From contig CAYRVX010000003.1 of the NCBI GenBank assembly GCA_964427875.1, positions 1 to 64,000 of the forward strand: DNA of 64,000 nucleotides. The letters run 5' to 3'. Source of the DNA: CAYRVX01 sp964427875. Its GTDB lineage: Bacteria; Planctomycetota; Phycisphaerae; SM23-33. Shown piece by piece: positions 36,040 to 44,379 of this stretch; the first letter of the stretch is position 1; the number at the start of each line of letters is the position of its first letter. A program made the position numbers and the translations under genes. The notes under the pieces were generated by a model. That model searched no databases. It saw only the letters and a program-made list of their open reading frames with translations, and was not told the origin of the DNA.

Positions 36040-37257
36040 ATGAGCTTGTCGAACCGCATCGTTATGGGAAATGTCGGGCAAGAGGGCAATGCGGTGGCTG
36101 GTCGAAGCAGGGCGTTGTCGTCGGCTGCGTGCGTGTTTCTGTGCGTCTGCGCCGCTGTCTCGCAGGCCGCGGGGGCGGGCAAGCCGGTCGTGGCGGGGCT
36201 TTCCGGGCCCGTGGGAGCCCCGGCCGGGGCACGTGTCGTGCGGCAGCTTCGCATCGACCGGCCGGGGGTGTACGAGAGCACCATCGTCGACGGCCGGTGG
36301 GCCGACGCCGATCTCGTGCGGATCCGGACAGACAACGTGGTGCTGCGGAACTGCACGGTCCGGTTCGGCCGGCGCGACGCGGTGGAAGTCTACGGGCGGA
36401 ACGTCCTGATCGAGAACTGCAAGATCCATCACGTGCTGGCGGGCACATTCAGCGACCAGCGGGACGCCCACGGCATCACGGGCCGGCCGCTTGGACTTAC
36501 CGTGCGGAACTGCGAGATCGCCTACGTCTCGGGCGACTGCCTCCAGTTCGACCCCTCGCGGAAGGACAAGCCTTACGCCTGGGACAACGTGCTGGTCGAG
36601 CGCTGCTTCCTCTGGACCGGCCCGCTGCCCGCCGACGCCGCCGGCTTCAGGAAGGGCCGGCGCCCCGGCGAGAACGCCTTCGACAGCAAGACGCACCCCG
36701 CCCAGCCGCGGGCGCGGATCACCTTCCGAGCATGCCTCATGAAAGGCTGGGGCCACGGGCAGATCGCCAACGGCGCGGCGATGAACTTCAAGGAGAAGAT
36801 CCAGGCCGTCGTGGACAACTGCGTGTTCGTGGACAACGACGTGGGCTTCCGATGCCGCGGCACACGAGGCAGCGCCTGGGCCACGGTGCGCAACTGCGCA
36901 ATCTACCGCACCACGCGGCCCTTCCGCCTGGAGGACCGTGTGCAGAACATCCGCGTGTTCCACACCGCCTACGGGCCAAAGGCGGGCAAGCGGATCTTCC
37001 AGCGCGCCGGGGGCGGATCGGGTGCGGGCTTCATGGACGTCGGGCGGCGCCAGGCGCCGCCTCTGGAGCCCTGGCCCTACGACCGCCTGCCCGTGGGCGA
37101 GATCGTCCCGCCCGGCCGGACGCCCGAAGCCGGCGATCAGGCCGTGCCGACCAGCCCGGCGACCGGCTTCGACCCCGCCAAGTCCCACCTGGCGCTCAAG
37201 CCCAAGCCCGGCGGAGGCAAGTCCCTCGCAGCGGAGCTATTCGGTCCGAAAAAGTAG
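36040..37257 (+). CDS. Secreted right-handed beta-helix protein
   Basis: Up to 405 aa; ATG 36040 is taken, but ATG 36067 (MGNVGQEGN) is also possible since neither has a clear ribosome-binding site. The hydrophobic stretch SSAACVFLCVCAAVSQAAGA is a signal peptide. The body repeats the parallel beta-helix pattern with stacked asparagine/cysteine turns: VRIRTDNVVLRNCTVRFG, GRNVLIENCKIHHV, LTVRNCEIAYVSGDCLQF, QAVVDNCVFVDNDVGF. Such proteins include polysaccharide lyases and pectinases but also non-enzymatic passengers; no catalytic set is clear. Being directly behind a GH117 gene it probably works on the same algal polysaccharide, outside the cytoplasm. Confidence 0.78.
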   Translation: MSLSNRIVMGNVGQEGNAVAGRSRALSSAACVFLCVCAAVSQAAGAGKPVVAGLSGPVGAPAGARVVRQLRIDRPGVYESTIVDGRWADADLVRIRTDNVVLRNCTVRFGRRDAVEVYGRNVLIENCKIHHVLAGTFSDQRDAHGITGRPLGLTVRNCEIAYVSGDCLQFDPSRKDKPYAWDNVLVERCFLWTGPLPADAAGFRKGRRPGENAFDSKTHPAQPRARITFRACLMKGWGHGQIANGAAMNFKEKIQAVVDNCVFVDNDVGFRCRGTRGSAWATVRNCAIYRTTRPFRLEDRVQNIRVFHTAYGPKAGKRIFQRAGGGSGAGFMDVGRRQAPPLEPWPYDRLPVGEIVPPGRTPEAGDQAVPTSPATGFDPAKSHLALKPKPGGGKSLAAELFGPKK

Positions 37258-37868
37258 CAGACGACACGCACGCAGCGCTGTTGGGCAGTGAGGGACGTGT
37301 GTCCTATCCCGGATCATTCGGAACCACGGAGGTCACGGGGGTCACGGAGTAGATGAAGTATTGAAACAGAATGCGTTACCAATGCCGCATTCACACTACA
37401 GCGCAACTTGGGCCTGGACGGGCGCTTCGTGAGCAGCTTTCAGCAAGAGGGGAAGCGGTCGGGAGTCTGTGGCTGACGGCACTGCTCTGCGAAGCGCTGC
37501 GCAGCACGAGCTGAGAGCTGATAGCCGAAAGCCTTCGACGGACGGAACTCCTTGTGCTGACGTATCCAACCGAACGGACTCAAGGCCAAGTCGCGCTGTA
37601 GTGTTAGACGCGCCATCCTCCGCAAGTCTTCTACACCCGGTCCTAATATCGCCAACTGGCTCGACCTCCTCAAGAGGCCCGAGACCACGGAATGGGCCTG
37701 CAAGACGGCGAGCGACGTCGTCAACGCGCTTCTCGATTCACTGCCAATGGGCCCATTGAGGAGAACGGCACGGCAGCGATACGGGTCAGCGTTCCAGTTC
37801 CCGTGACTGAAGTGTTCGCGCCGTTGAGAGGCCTGCTTTGCTCAGAGTCTCCACTTGTCAAGGAACGT
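37258..37868. other. Intergenic stretch, degenerate sequence, no confident gene
   Basis: Holds degenerate short repeats: CACGGAGGTCACGGGGGTCA (37326-37345) and the 7-mer-like GCTGAGA-GCTGATA-GCCGAAA (about 37511-37531). One frame (about 37603-37805) reads IANWLDLLKRPETTEWACKT and ASDVVNALLDSLPMGPL before a stop; it has no start and may be the remnant of a gene. Nothing else can be supported. Confidence 0.5.
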
Positions 37869-37896
37869 CGCCCGCCCTCAGCGGCGGGCGTTTTTT
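37869..37896 (+). terminator. Orphan rho-independent terminator
   Basis: CGCCCGCC (37869-37876), loop CTCAGC, GGCGGGCG (37883-37890), then six T. No intact gene precedes it on the plus strand, so it marks either an unrecognised small RNA or a decayed gene. Confidence 0.8.
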
Positions 37897-37897
37897 G

Positions 37898-38020
37898 TCA
37901 TGCGCACAGGCGGTTCCAGATCTCGTGGAGCTTGGCGATCTCGGGTTTGGCGAAGAGCCGGGCCGCCGGTGTCGTCCGAGGCGAGCAGGTCGTGCGGCTC
38001 GCGGGGGGAGCTGACTTCAC
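37898..38020 (-). CDS. Possible 40-aa reading frame or gene remnant overlapping the ATPase stop
   Basis: GTG at 38020 overlaps the TGA of the upstream DUF4143 gene; the frame ends LFAKPEIAKLHEIWNRLCA before TGA at 37898. The C-terminal half looks like real protein; the first half does not, and an adjacent frame reads EPHDLLASDDTGG, so this is more likely a broken gene than a small protein. Confidence 0.2.
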   Translation of the reverse strand: MKSAPPASRTTCSPRTTPAARLFAKPEIAKLHEIWNRLCA

Positions 38021-39156
38021 GCCCCGAGACGGCGGATGAGGCCTTCAAGGCCTTCGAAGTGGACGGTCAGGTCCCCATAGGATCTCTTGAACGCCCGATC
38101 GACGTCGCGGGCAACGACCACGTTGTCCCCGGCGGGGTGCTGGTGGCGGAACACGTGCAGGTTGCCGGGGTCGAAGTCGTCGGCGGACCACTTGCACTCA
38201 ATGGCCATCGGGTGCTTTCCCCGCGGTGCCCACACGAAGTCGATCTCGTGCTTCTGCTTGTCGCGCCAGTACCCGATTGCCCGCCCCTGGGTGGCGGCGT
38301 GCATTTCGTTGAGGACGAAGTGCTCCCAGAGGAGGCCCAGATCCTGGCGGCGCAGTTTCGTCCAACCTCGGCAGTGGCACACGAAGCCGGTGTCGAAGCC
38401 GTAGACCTTTGGAGCGGAGACGATCTCCTTGGGCCGGTACTTGTGGAATGGCCGCACAACATGGACCACGAACGTCTCCTCGAGCGCCTTGAGGTAATTG
38501 GCGACGGTCGGGCGGCTGATCTCGCAAGGCCGTGCCAGATTGGTCGCCTCGAAGACACCTCCTGACTGGACCATCAGCAGTTCCGCGAGCCTTTGGAACG
38601 AGCTTCGCCGAGCCAACCGGAAGAGTTCCTGGATGTCTTTTGCCCAATAGGCGTCCATCCATTCCTGGAAGTCCCGCTCGGGCAGCGCCTCCGACAGGAA
38701 GAACGGAGGAAGTCCCCCGTGAAGCAACCGATGCTCCAAGCCGGGCTGCCCGAAATCGCGCAGGTCGGAAACGATCATTGGCGTCAGCCAGAGATTGGCC
38801 TTGCGACCTGCCAACGTGTCGCGAAACTTGCCGGTCGCGCCCAACGTCGAAGAGCCTGTCGCCAGCACGCGAATCGTGGGGTAGTGGTCCGCCGCGATCT
38901 TGAGGAGCTCTGACGGGTTTGTCAGTCGGTGGACTTCGTCGAGGACGACGCGCTTGCCGGCCAAGGTATCCCAGAAGCCCTGCGGATCCTCCATTATCCG
39001 ACGCACGCGCGGTAACTCGCAGTCGAAGTACTCGACGTTCTCCAGGGATCTGGCCAGGCACGTCTTACCCACCCGACGCACTCCAGCCAGCCAGACTACG
39101 CTACGAGACCGCCACGCCCGCTCGATCAGGTTCTGCCAGTGCTTACGGTCGATCAT
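38017..39156 (-). CDS. AAA+ ATPase with DUF4143 domain
   Basis: 379 aa. P-loop GVRRVGKT at 25-32 and Walker B RVVLDEVH with Asp73-Glu74; the sensor region reads RVLATGSSTLG. The C-terminal DUF4143 part carries WGLLWEHFVLNEM-like helices and a nuclease-like core KHEIDFVW ... MAIECKWS, the D-(E)xK pattern of restriction-endonuclease-like folds, here with EIDFVW and ECK. Between them, FEATNLARPCEISRPTVANY is a winged-helix segment. Such genes are mobile orphans in many bacteria and archaea; their role is unknown, sometimes proposed in defence or DNA handling. It stands alone, flanked by degenerate sequence, behind an unusual operator-like region. Confidence 0.88.
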   Translation of the reverse strand: MIDRKHWQNLIERAWRSRSVVWLAGVRRVGKTCLARSLENVEYFDCELPRVRRIMEDPQGFWDTLAGKRVVLDEVHRLTNPSELLKIAADHYPTIRVLATGSSTLGATGKFRDTLAGRKANLWLTPMIVSDLRDFGQPGLEHRLLHGGLPPFFLSEALPERDFQEWMDAYWAKDIQELFRLARRSSFQRLAELLMVQSGGVFEATNLARPCEISRPTVANYLKALEETFVVHVVRPFHKYRPKEIVSAPKVYGFDTGFVCHCRGWTKLRRQDLGLLWEHFVLNEMHAATQGRAIGYWRDKQKHEIDFVWAPRGKHPMAIECKWSADDFDPGNLHVFRHQHPAGDNVVVARDVDRAFKRSYGDLTVHFEGLEGLIRRLGA

Positions 39157-39165
39157 GGTGAGACT

Positions 39166-39235
39166 ATTCTCAGCCAGCGGCGTACCAAACGCAAGTACTT
39201 TTTCTTTTGGTACGACTATATGAAATCGTACTTGC
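39166..39235 (-). promoter_or_regulatory. Promoter with interlocked inverted repeats upstream of the DUF4143 gene
   Basis: On the minus strand TTGCGT (39194-39189), 17-bp spacer, GAGAAT (39171-39166). CGTACCAAA (39181-39189) and TTTGGTACG (39206-39214) are perfect inverted repeats, the first lying in the spacer. A second pair GCAAGTAC (39191-39198) and GTACTTGC (39228-39235) interlocks with them. AT-rich compared with surroundings. Confidence 0.45.
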
Positions 39236-39418
39236 CGGTTTTCGCCGCAAGCCGAGGTTGCCCGACCTTGATGATTGCCGCGGCGGCCTGCTGTTCGTCC
39301 TTCTCGGCGTACGGATCGGTGATGGCTCTCGGGATCCCGTGCCGGAACGCCTATAAACCCTTATTTCGGAAGAATCTCTGTGTTCTCTGTGCCCTTTGTG
39401 GTCAACGATCCGGGCCAA

Positions 39419-42400
39419 TCAACGGGCGGTGAGCTTCTCGGCGCGGATCGGGTGGGCCGTCGTCTTGGCGGCTTTGCGGATCACGAGGCCGACGGTGCCT
39501 TGGAAGTCGATGCCGGGGGCGGAGTACTTGAAGGGCTCGATGTTGAGCAGGGCGGTGATCTCGCGGCCGTCGGGGAGGTTGATGCGGGTGACCCGGCCTT
39601 CCTTGTCCAGCAGCTCGGCCTGGGGGGGGTGCTCGTCGGCGCCGTGGACGGCGAAGAGCCACGTGGCGCTCGTGTTCGGCGGCATGTCCCAGCGAAGCTC
39701 GACGGAGCTCTTGAACTTCGGCAGTTGCTCGAAGGGGAGAGGCCTGCCGTCGGCGTCGAAGTACTTGGCGTTCAGGATGTCGCGGTCCACGCGCCGGAGC
39801 TTGACGCCGTCGCGGGGGTAGAGGATCGCCAGCTCGCCGATGACCTTCTGCGGCGAGGCGAGCGTGGCCCGGCTGCCGCGGACGGTCGTGCCCTGCGGCT
39901 GGAAGGAGTGCATCCGCCAGATCGTCGGGCACATCGTCTCGACGTTGTCGCGGACGATCAGCAGGTCGGCCCTTCGATCCGCGGCCTCGGGGCCTGCGGG
40001 GTGGACGAAGAGCACCTGGCGGTCGTAGCCGCTGCGGAGGGCCACGGGTGTCGAGCGGCTCAGGTCGAGCTTCGGGTTGAAGGGGTACATGCAGCGGGCG
40101 TTGGCGTAGTCGTAGTCGGCGGCGCAGGCGTCGTCGCTGATCCACGGCGCGGGGTACTTGCAGGGGAGCGTCCAGTTCGTCACGCCGACGAGCTCGATCT
40201 GCGTCCCGCCGGCGGGGCCCTGCTTGTACCGGTTCCAGTACGTCCCGCCGGGCGGGGCGCCCCAGTCGCAGTCGCCGAAGAAGTGCACGTTGCGGCCCCA
40301 GAACCACATCGAGCCCTTGTCCTCGTGGTGGTGGCCCCAGGACTGCCCGGCCCGCAGGACGAGGAAGCTCTCCTTCGCCCGTGTGGTGGTCCGGGCGGTG
40401 TACTTCCCGGCGACCTGCCGATCGTTGAACCGGCCGCTGTAGGTCCCTTCCTGCGCCTCGCCCTTCCCGGCCAGGCGGATGACGTATTTCGCCTGGCCGC
40501 CCTTGATCCACCTGTCGTCGTTGACGGTGACGTCCAGGTGCAGCTCCGCCGCGCCGTTCGCGCCCGCGGCCCTGCACGTGCCGACGTGCCCGGCCGTGTT
40601 GTACGTCGGCGCCTTGCCTCGCACGTGCTCGTCCCACGGCCCGTCGGCCTTGCGGCGGAGCGTCAGATACAGGTCGTGCAGTGCGTCTTTCCTCCCGTCC
40701 TTCCTGAGGAGGGCGCCCTTCAGCTCGAAGGTGACGCAGGAGCCCTCGGATTGGCCTGTCGCCCGCATGACGGTGCCGTAGCCGCGAAGCCAGCGGCTGG
40801 TGAGGTCGGGCCTCTCGCACTTGACGCCCGGCGGGGGCGCGCCGCCGTCCTCGCGGATCATCCACGCCGCGCGGCGGACGATCCGCCGGATCTCGGGGTG
40901 CTTCGAGTCGGCGAAGACGCCGATGGTCCTTCCCAGCCGCTCGGCCGGGCCGGCGCGGCTCTGGCCGTGGTCGCCTATGGCCGGCACCACCCGGTTGCCC
41001 CACTCGGCGTCGATCGGCGAATGCACGTACAGGAAGAACTCCAGCATGCGGGCGAAGCGGACGTCCTCGAGGAAGTTTCGCCGCCCGGTGTTCTTCAGCG
41101 CGACGGCGAGCGGGGCGACGGTGTGGATGGTGTGCCCGGCGTAGCCGTGGCTCTCCTCCCAGCAGCCGCTGTCGGGGTAGACGTAGCGGTCCAGGGCCAT
41201 GTCGAGGCTCTTCTCGCCGTGCTCGACGAAGCGCTTCCAGTCGGGGTGGCCCATGGCCGCCAGCCGAAGCCCGTGCGTCGTGATGTACCGGTACAGGTCG
41301 GCGTTGAAGTTCATGTTCTCCATGCCCTGGTAGAACGGGTTGATCGCCTCGGGATCGGTCCAGGGCAGCATGGCACGGAAGCTGGGGTAGGCGGAGTCGT
41401 CGGCGGCGAGGTAGGCCGTCATGGCCTGCCCGGCCATGGCCAGGTTGTCGGCGCTGCCGGCGGCGGCGCGGACGGTCTTGACCGTGCCGTCCCATCCCTC
41501 GGCGGGCGGCCTGGTGCCGCGAATGCCGCCCTCGGAGCCGTTGAACGTCTGGAGGCCGCTGCGGCCGCGCGTGCTCAGCAGGACGCGCCCGGCCACACCC
41601 GGTGCGGCGCCCGTCTTCGGCGGGCGCGTGTCCTCGGGCCTCACCTTGCTGCCGTCGGAGTTCCACACGAGCGGCAGGCGGCGGATGCGGTCCAGCGGCC
41701 AGACGCCTTCCTGCACGTGCGCCTTCGCCAGCCACGTGCTCTCGCCGCTGCGGACGGCGAAGATGGCCCACTCGCGGTGCCCGTCGACGAGCCAGGCCTC
41801 CATGGCGATTCGCAGCTTGGCGCCGGCGAGGCCCACGATGCCTCGCGTCATGCGGTCGGAGGGCACCTCGGGTCGCATGTACATATCCACATGATTGACT
41901 TTGGCCCGCGTCCAGCGGTCGGGTCGGACGTAGAACGCCCCGACGGCGGTCGAGTCGCCGCCGGGGGTCGCGGCGCTCGTGGCGCGGATGGCCGCCCCGG
42001 CGAGCGTGTGGGTCACCTCGGCGTATTCGGCCTTGACCGGCTCGCGGGGCTTGCGATAGTGCCGCTCGCGCGGCGGCTTAAGCCTTCGCGGCTCCTTCGG
42101 CCTGCGGACCTTCTTCGGATCGGCCCTGTGGGCGGCCAATTGCTTGCGGTATTCCTGGAGCTTCGCGGGGTACTCGGCCGCTTGACGGCGGTAGTCCTCG
42201 AGCCGGCGGTCCTGCTGGGCCACCTGCTCGCGGTACCGCTTGAGGTCCCGCTGATGTTTCGCGACGGCCTCGCGGTGGGCGGCGTGCAGGGCCTTGGGGT
42301 CTGGCGCCTTCAGCGCGATCGTCTCCTGCTTGCCGCCGAAGTAGTTGAACTGCGTCCAGATCACCATGCGGGCCAGCGCCTCCTGGCCCTCGATGCGGAC

Positions 42401-43213
42401 GAAGTCGGCGCACGGGTTGGTCCGCGTGATGGGCTCCCAGCCGCAGAGCTTGTTGTCCCCCGTGCGGAAGAACGCATCGGCGAACCAGTCGCCGTAGTTG
42501 AAGACGAACCGCGACGCGCCGCCGAGGTTGAAGTCCTCCGCGAGCTGCACGTAGGGCTTGCCCTCGTACAGCCGCACGCGGGCCTTGTAGTGGCGGTCGC
42601 CCTCGAAGGCGTAGTGGATGCGGCTCTCGAGGTAGACCGGCCCGCGGCTGATCTCGCACGTAATGCGCTCGACGCGCCGCGTGCTGTCGATGTACCCGGC
42701 GCCGACGTAGTTCGTGCCGTCGCGCGTGATGCTGACGACGGGCCCGGGGCAGTCGAAGGGCGAGGCCGGGGTCTCGTACTCGATGCTGCCCACGGGCACG
42801 AGGGCGGAGATGCGGCCGTTGGAGACGCGGGCGATCGCGACCCCGGCGATCTTGCCCTCCTCGGCGAAGACAAGCCCGCCCTTCGGCTCCCCGTCGGCGT
42901 CGGTGTGCACGGTGAAGAGGACTTGCCGGGGGCTGTTGGCGTCGAAGTCCACGAGGGTCCACACGCGTGCCTTGCGAACGGCCTGCGGCGTGCCCTCGAC
43001 GATCTCGACCTGCCAGGGGCTGCTTCGCAGGCCGATCCTCGTCGCGGGAACGGGCTCGGGCAGCGTCACGTCGAACGAGACGGGCTCCCGCCGATACGTC
43101 ATGCCGAAGTACTCGTTGACGGCGAAGCGTGCGACGTCTCCGGCGATGGCGGGCGCCGCCAGCGAGACCGTCAGGACCATTACGGCAAAGGTCTGTCTGT
43201 GTGTGTGCTTCAT
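39419..43213 (-). CDS. Secreted heparinase II/III-like polysaccharide lyase (1264 aa)
   Basis: Signal peptide MKHTHRQTFAVMVLTVSLAA (cleavage near PAIAG). The N-terminal domain (about 25-270) is beta-rich (GPVVSITRDGTNYVGAGYID, SRIHYAFEGDRHYKARVRLY) and has a stand-alone counterpart in the next gene. A charged, coiled-coil insert (about 310-400: LKRYREQVAQQDRRLEDYRR, KKVRRPKEPRRLKPPRERHY) follows. The central alpha/alpha region and C-terminal beta-sandwich resemble heparinase II/III and alginate lyase proteins: HGYAGHTIHTVAPLA, DAEWGNRVVPAIGDHG, and SWGHHHEDKGSMWFWGRNVH, the conserved histidine segment. It probably cleaves uronate-containing polysaccharide outside the cytoplasm. It is the last gene of the leftward locus. 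Confidence 0.8.
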   Translation of the reverse strand: MKHTHRQTFAVMVLTVSLAAPAIAGDVARFAVNEYFGMTYRREPVSFDVTLPEPVPATRIGLRSSPWQVEIVEGTPQAVRKARVWTLVDFDANSPRQVLFTVHTDADGEPKGGLVFAEEGKIAGVAIARVSNGRISALVPVGSIEYETPASPFDCPGPVVSITRDGTNYVGAGYIDSTRRVERITCEISRGPVYLESRIHYAFEGDRHYKARVRLYEGKPYVQLAEDFNLGGASRFVFNYGDWFADAFFRTGDNKLCGWEPITRTNPCADFVRIEGQEALARMVIWTQFNYFGGKQETIALKAPDPKALHAAHREAVAKHQRDLKRYREQVAQQDRRLEDYRRQAAEYPAKLQEYRKQLAAHRADPKKVRRPKEPRRLKPPRERHYRKPREPVKAEYAEVTHTLAGAAIRATSAATPGGDSTAVGAFYVRPDRWTRAKVNHVDMYMRPEVPSDRMTRGIVGLAGAKLRIAMEAWLVDGHREWAIFAVRSGESTWLAKAHVQEGVWPLDRIRRLPLVWNSDGSKVRPEDTRPPKTGAAPGVAGRVLLSTRGRSGLQTFNGSEGGIRGTRPPAEGWDGTVKTVRAAAGSADNLAMAGQAMTAYLAADDSAYPSFRAMLPWTDPEAINPFYQGMENMNFNADLYRYITTHGLRLAAMGHPDWKRFVEHGEKSLDMALDRYVYPDSGCWEESHGYAGHTIHTVAPLAVALKNTGRRNFLEDVRFARMLEFFLYVHSPIDAEWGNRVVPAIGDHGQSRAGPAERLGRTIGVFADSKHPEIRRIVRRAAWMIREDGGAPPPGVKCERPDLTSRWLRGYGTVMRATGQSEGSCVTFELKGALLRKDGRKDALHDLYLTLRRKADGPWDEHVRGKAPTYNTAGHVGTCRAAGANGAAELHLDVTVNDDRWIKGGQAKYVIRLAGKGEAQEGTYSGRFNDRQVAGKYTARTTTRAKESFLVLRAGQSWGHHHEDKGSMWFWGRNVHFFGDCDWGAPPGGTYWNRYKQGPAGGTQIELVGVTNWTLPCKYPAPWISDDACAADYDYANARCMYPFNPKLDLSRSTPVALRSGYDRQVLFVHPAGPEAADRRADLLIVRDNVETMCPTIWRMHSFQPQGTTVRGSRATLASPQKVIGELAILYPRDGVKLRRVDRDILNAKYFDADGRPLPFEQLPKFKSSVELRWDMPPNTSATWLFAVHGADEHPPQAELLDKEGRVTRINLPDGREITALLNIEPFKYSAPGIDFQGTVGLVIRKAAKTTAHPIRAEKLTAR

Positions 43214-43304
43214 TGGGTCATCTTCTTCTCAGGCGAGTGTGGTAACGCGCGGGGCAAGCCCCGCCGCTAAACGGACGGAACCGACCCGCCGGGTGAAATC
43301 CGCA

Positions 43305-43326
43305 ACCTGCCTGCCGGCAGGCAGGT
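43305..43326. repeat. Perfect 22-bp palindrome inside a heptamer-like context
   Basis: A fully self-complementary sequence built on ACCTGCCTGCC and its reverse complement, placed between AATCCGCA on the left and CCGCAATTC on the right, which match the heptamer unit seen elsewhere in the window. It sits between the 1264-aa and 333-aa genes, eight bases from the stop codon of the latter. Confidence 0.75.
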
Positions 43327-43333
43327 CCGCAAT

Positions 43334-44335
43334 TCACTGGTTGGCCCTCACGATCTTCTTGAAGGCCTCGGGGATGTCCTTCTTCGCCGCGGGCTTGGCC
43401 GTCGCGGCGAAGCCGAGTTTCCGCGAGCCGGCGCCGAGGCTCAGCTCGATGGTGACGTGGCCCTCATACAGGCTCTTGCCCAGCAGCGCCGCCGTGCGCG
43501 GGTTCGGCGTCGAGTCGCTCTTGGTCTCGGGGCCGAGGAAGTGCCGGCTGGCCGGCTCGCCCGGAAGCTGCCGCCGCTGCCAGAGCTGAATGCCCATCCG
43601 GTCGCCGTGGACCCACTTCTTCACGTCGCGGCAGAAGAAGCCGGCCGTGTCCCTCTTGCCCGAATCGGCACTGAGGACCGCTACCGCGCCCGGCCGGTCG
43701 CTCGGCCCGGTCTTCGGCTGCGGGGCAGCGGGGTTGATCGTGACCTCCGCCTTGTCGTAATGGCACGGCAGGTAGAGGAACCCGTGCCGTTCGCCGGTGA
43801 GATTCACCGCGAACCCCGCGGCCGGGAGCCAGCCGCCGTAGTAGCAGTCGAAGACGTACAGGTTCCGCGGGCCGAGTGCTGAATGCTCCTCCAGAAGGAC
43901 CGCGCCCTTGCCGACGCGGAGGGCGACCTTGTAGCTCTTGCCGCCCTGAAAAGTATAGCTCATGTGCGCGGAATTCCCCGTGAGCATCCCCTGGAACTTC
44001 AGCAGCCTCGGGCACGTATCGAGATACCCGTGTCCGCGCCAGACGCCGTCGGCGCCCTTGAACGAGACGATCGGTCCCGGCACGGCGTGGTTGGGCGCGC
44101 CGCCCTTGGGCGCCTCGTACATACCGGTGGGCACCTTCACGGAGAACGTCCCGGCCTCCAGCACGCCCGTCCGGATGATCAGCTTCGGCGGCGGGCTCGG
44201 CTTGGGCGCGTTGCCTCCGCCGACCGGCGGGTGGATGGGCGGCGGCCCCGGATCGGGCGTCGCGACACACGCCAGCGCCGACATGACGGCGACCAGGGCG
44301 ACGGAGGAAAGAACGGATCTCCTCGATGCATTCAT
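43334..44335 (-). CDS. Secreted stand-alone N-terminal-domain homologue of the lyase
   Basis: 333 aa from ATG 44335, preceded by GAGAGGAGAGGGCAC. The signal region (RSVLSSVALVAVMSALACVA) ends in ALAC, a possible but non-canonical lipobox. A Pro-rich linker leads to a beta domain: PGPIVSFKGADGVWRGHGYL, AHMSYTFQGGKSYKVALRVG, NLYVFDCYYGGWLPAAGF. These align in order with the N-terminal domain of the 1264-aa lyase (PGPVVS.TRDGTNYVGAGYI, IHYAFEGDRHYKARVRLY, RFVFNYGDWFADAFF). The rest (ADSGKRDTAGFFCRDVKKWV) has no match I know. Probably a binding module or inhibitor-like partner of the same polysaccharide. Confidence 0.72.
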   Translation of the reverse strand: MNASRRSVLSSVALVAVMSALACVATPDPGPPPIHPPVGGGNAPKPSPPPKLIIRTGVLEAGTFSVKVPTGMYEAPKGGAPNHAVPGPIVSFKGADGVWRGHGYLDTCPRLLKFQGMLTGNSAHMSYTFQGGKSYKVALRVGKGAVLLEEHSALGPRNLYVFDCYYGGWLPAAGFAVNLTGERHGFLYLPCHYDKAEVTINPAAPQPKTGPSDRPGAVAVLSADSGKRDTAGFFCRDVKKWVHGDRMGIQLWQRRQLPGEPASRHFLGPETKSDSTPNPRTAALLGKSLYEGHVTIELSLGAGSRKLGFAATAKPAAKKDIPEAFKKIVRANQ

Positions 44336-44379
44336 GTGCCCTCTCCTCTCGGGGGTCTCGCCGGCGCTGAACGCCGCGC

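Noticed and set aside
39380..43270. Long plus-strand open frame opposite the 1264-aa lyase gene
   Set aside because: Composition is typical antisense of a GC-rich gene; the minus strand has a signal peptide and lyase motifs.
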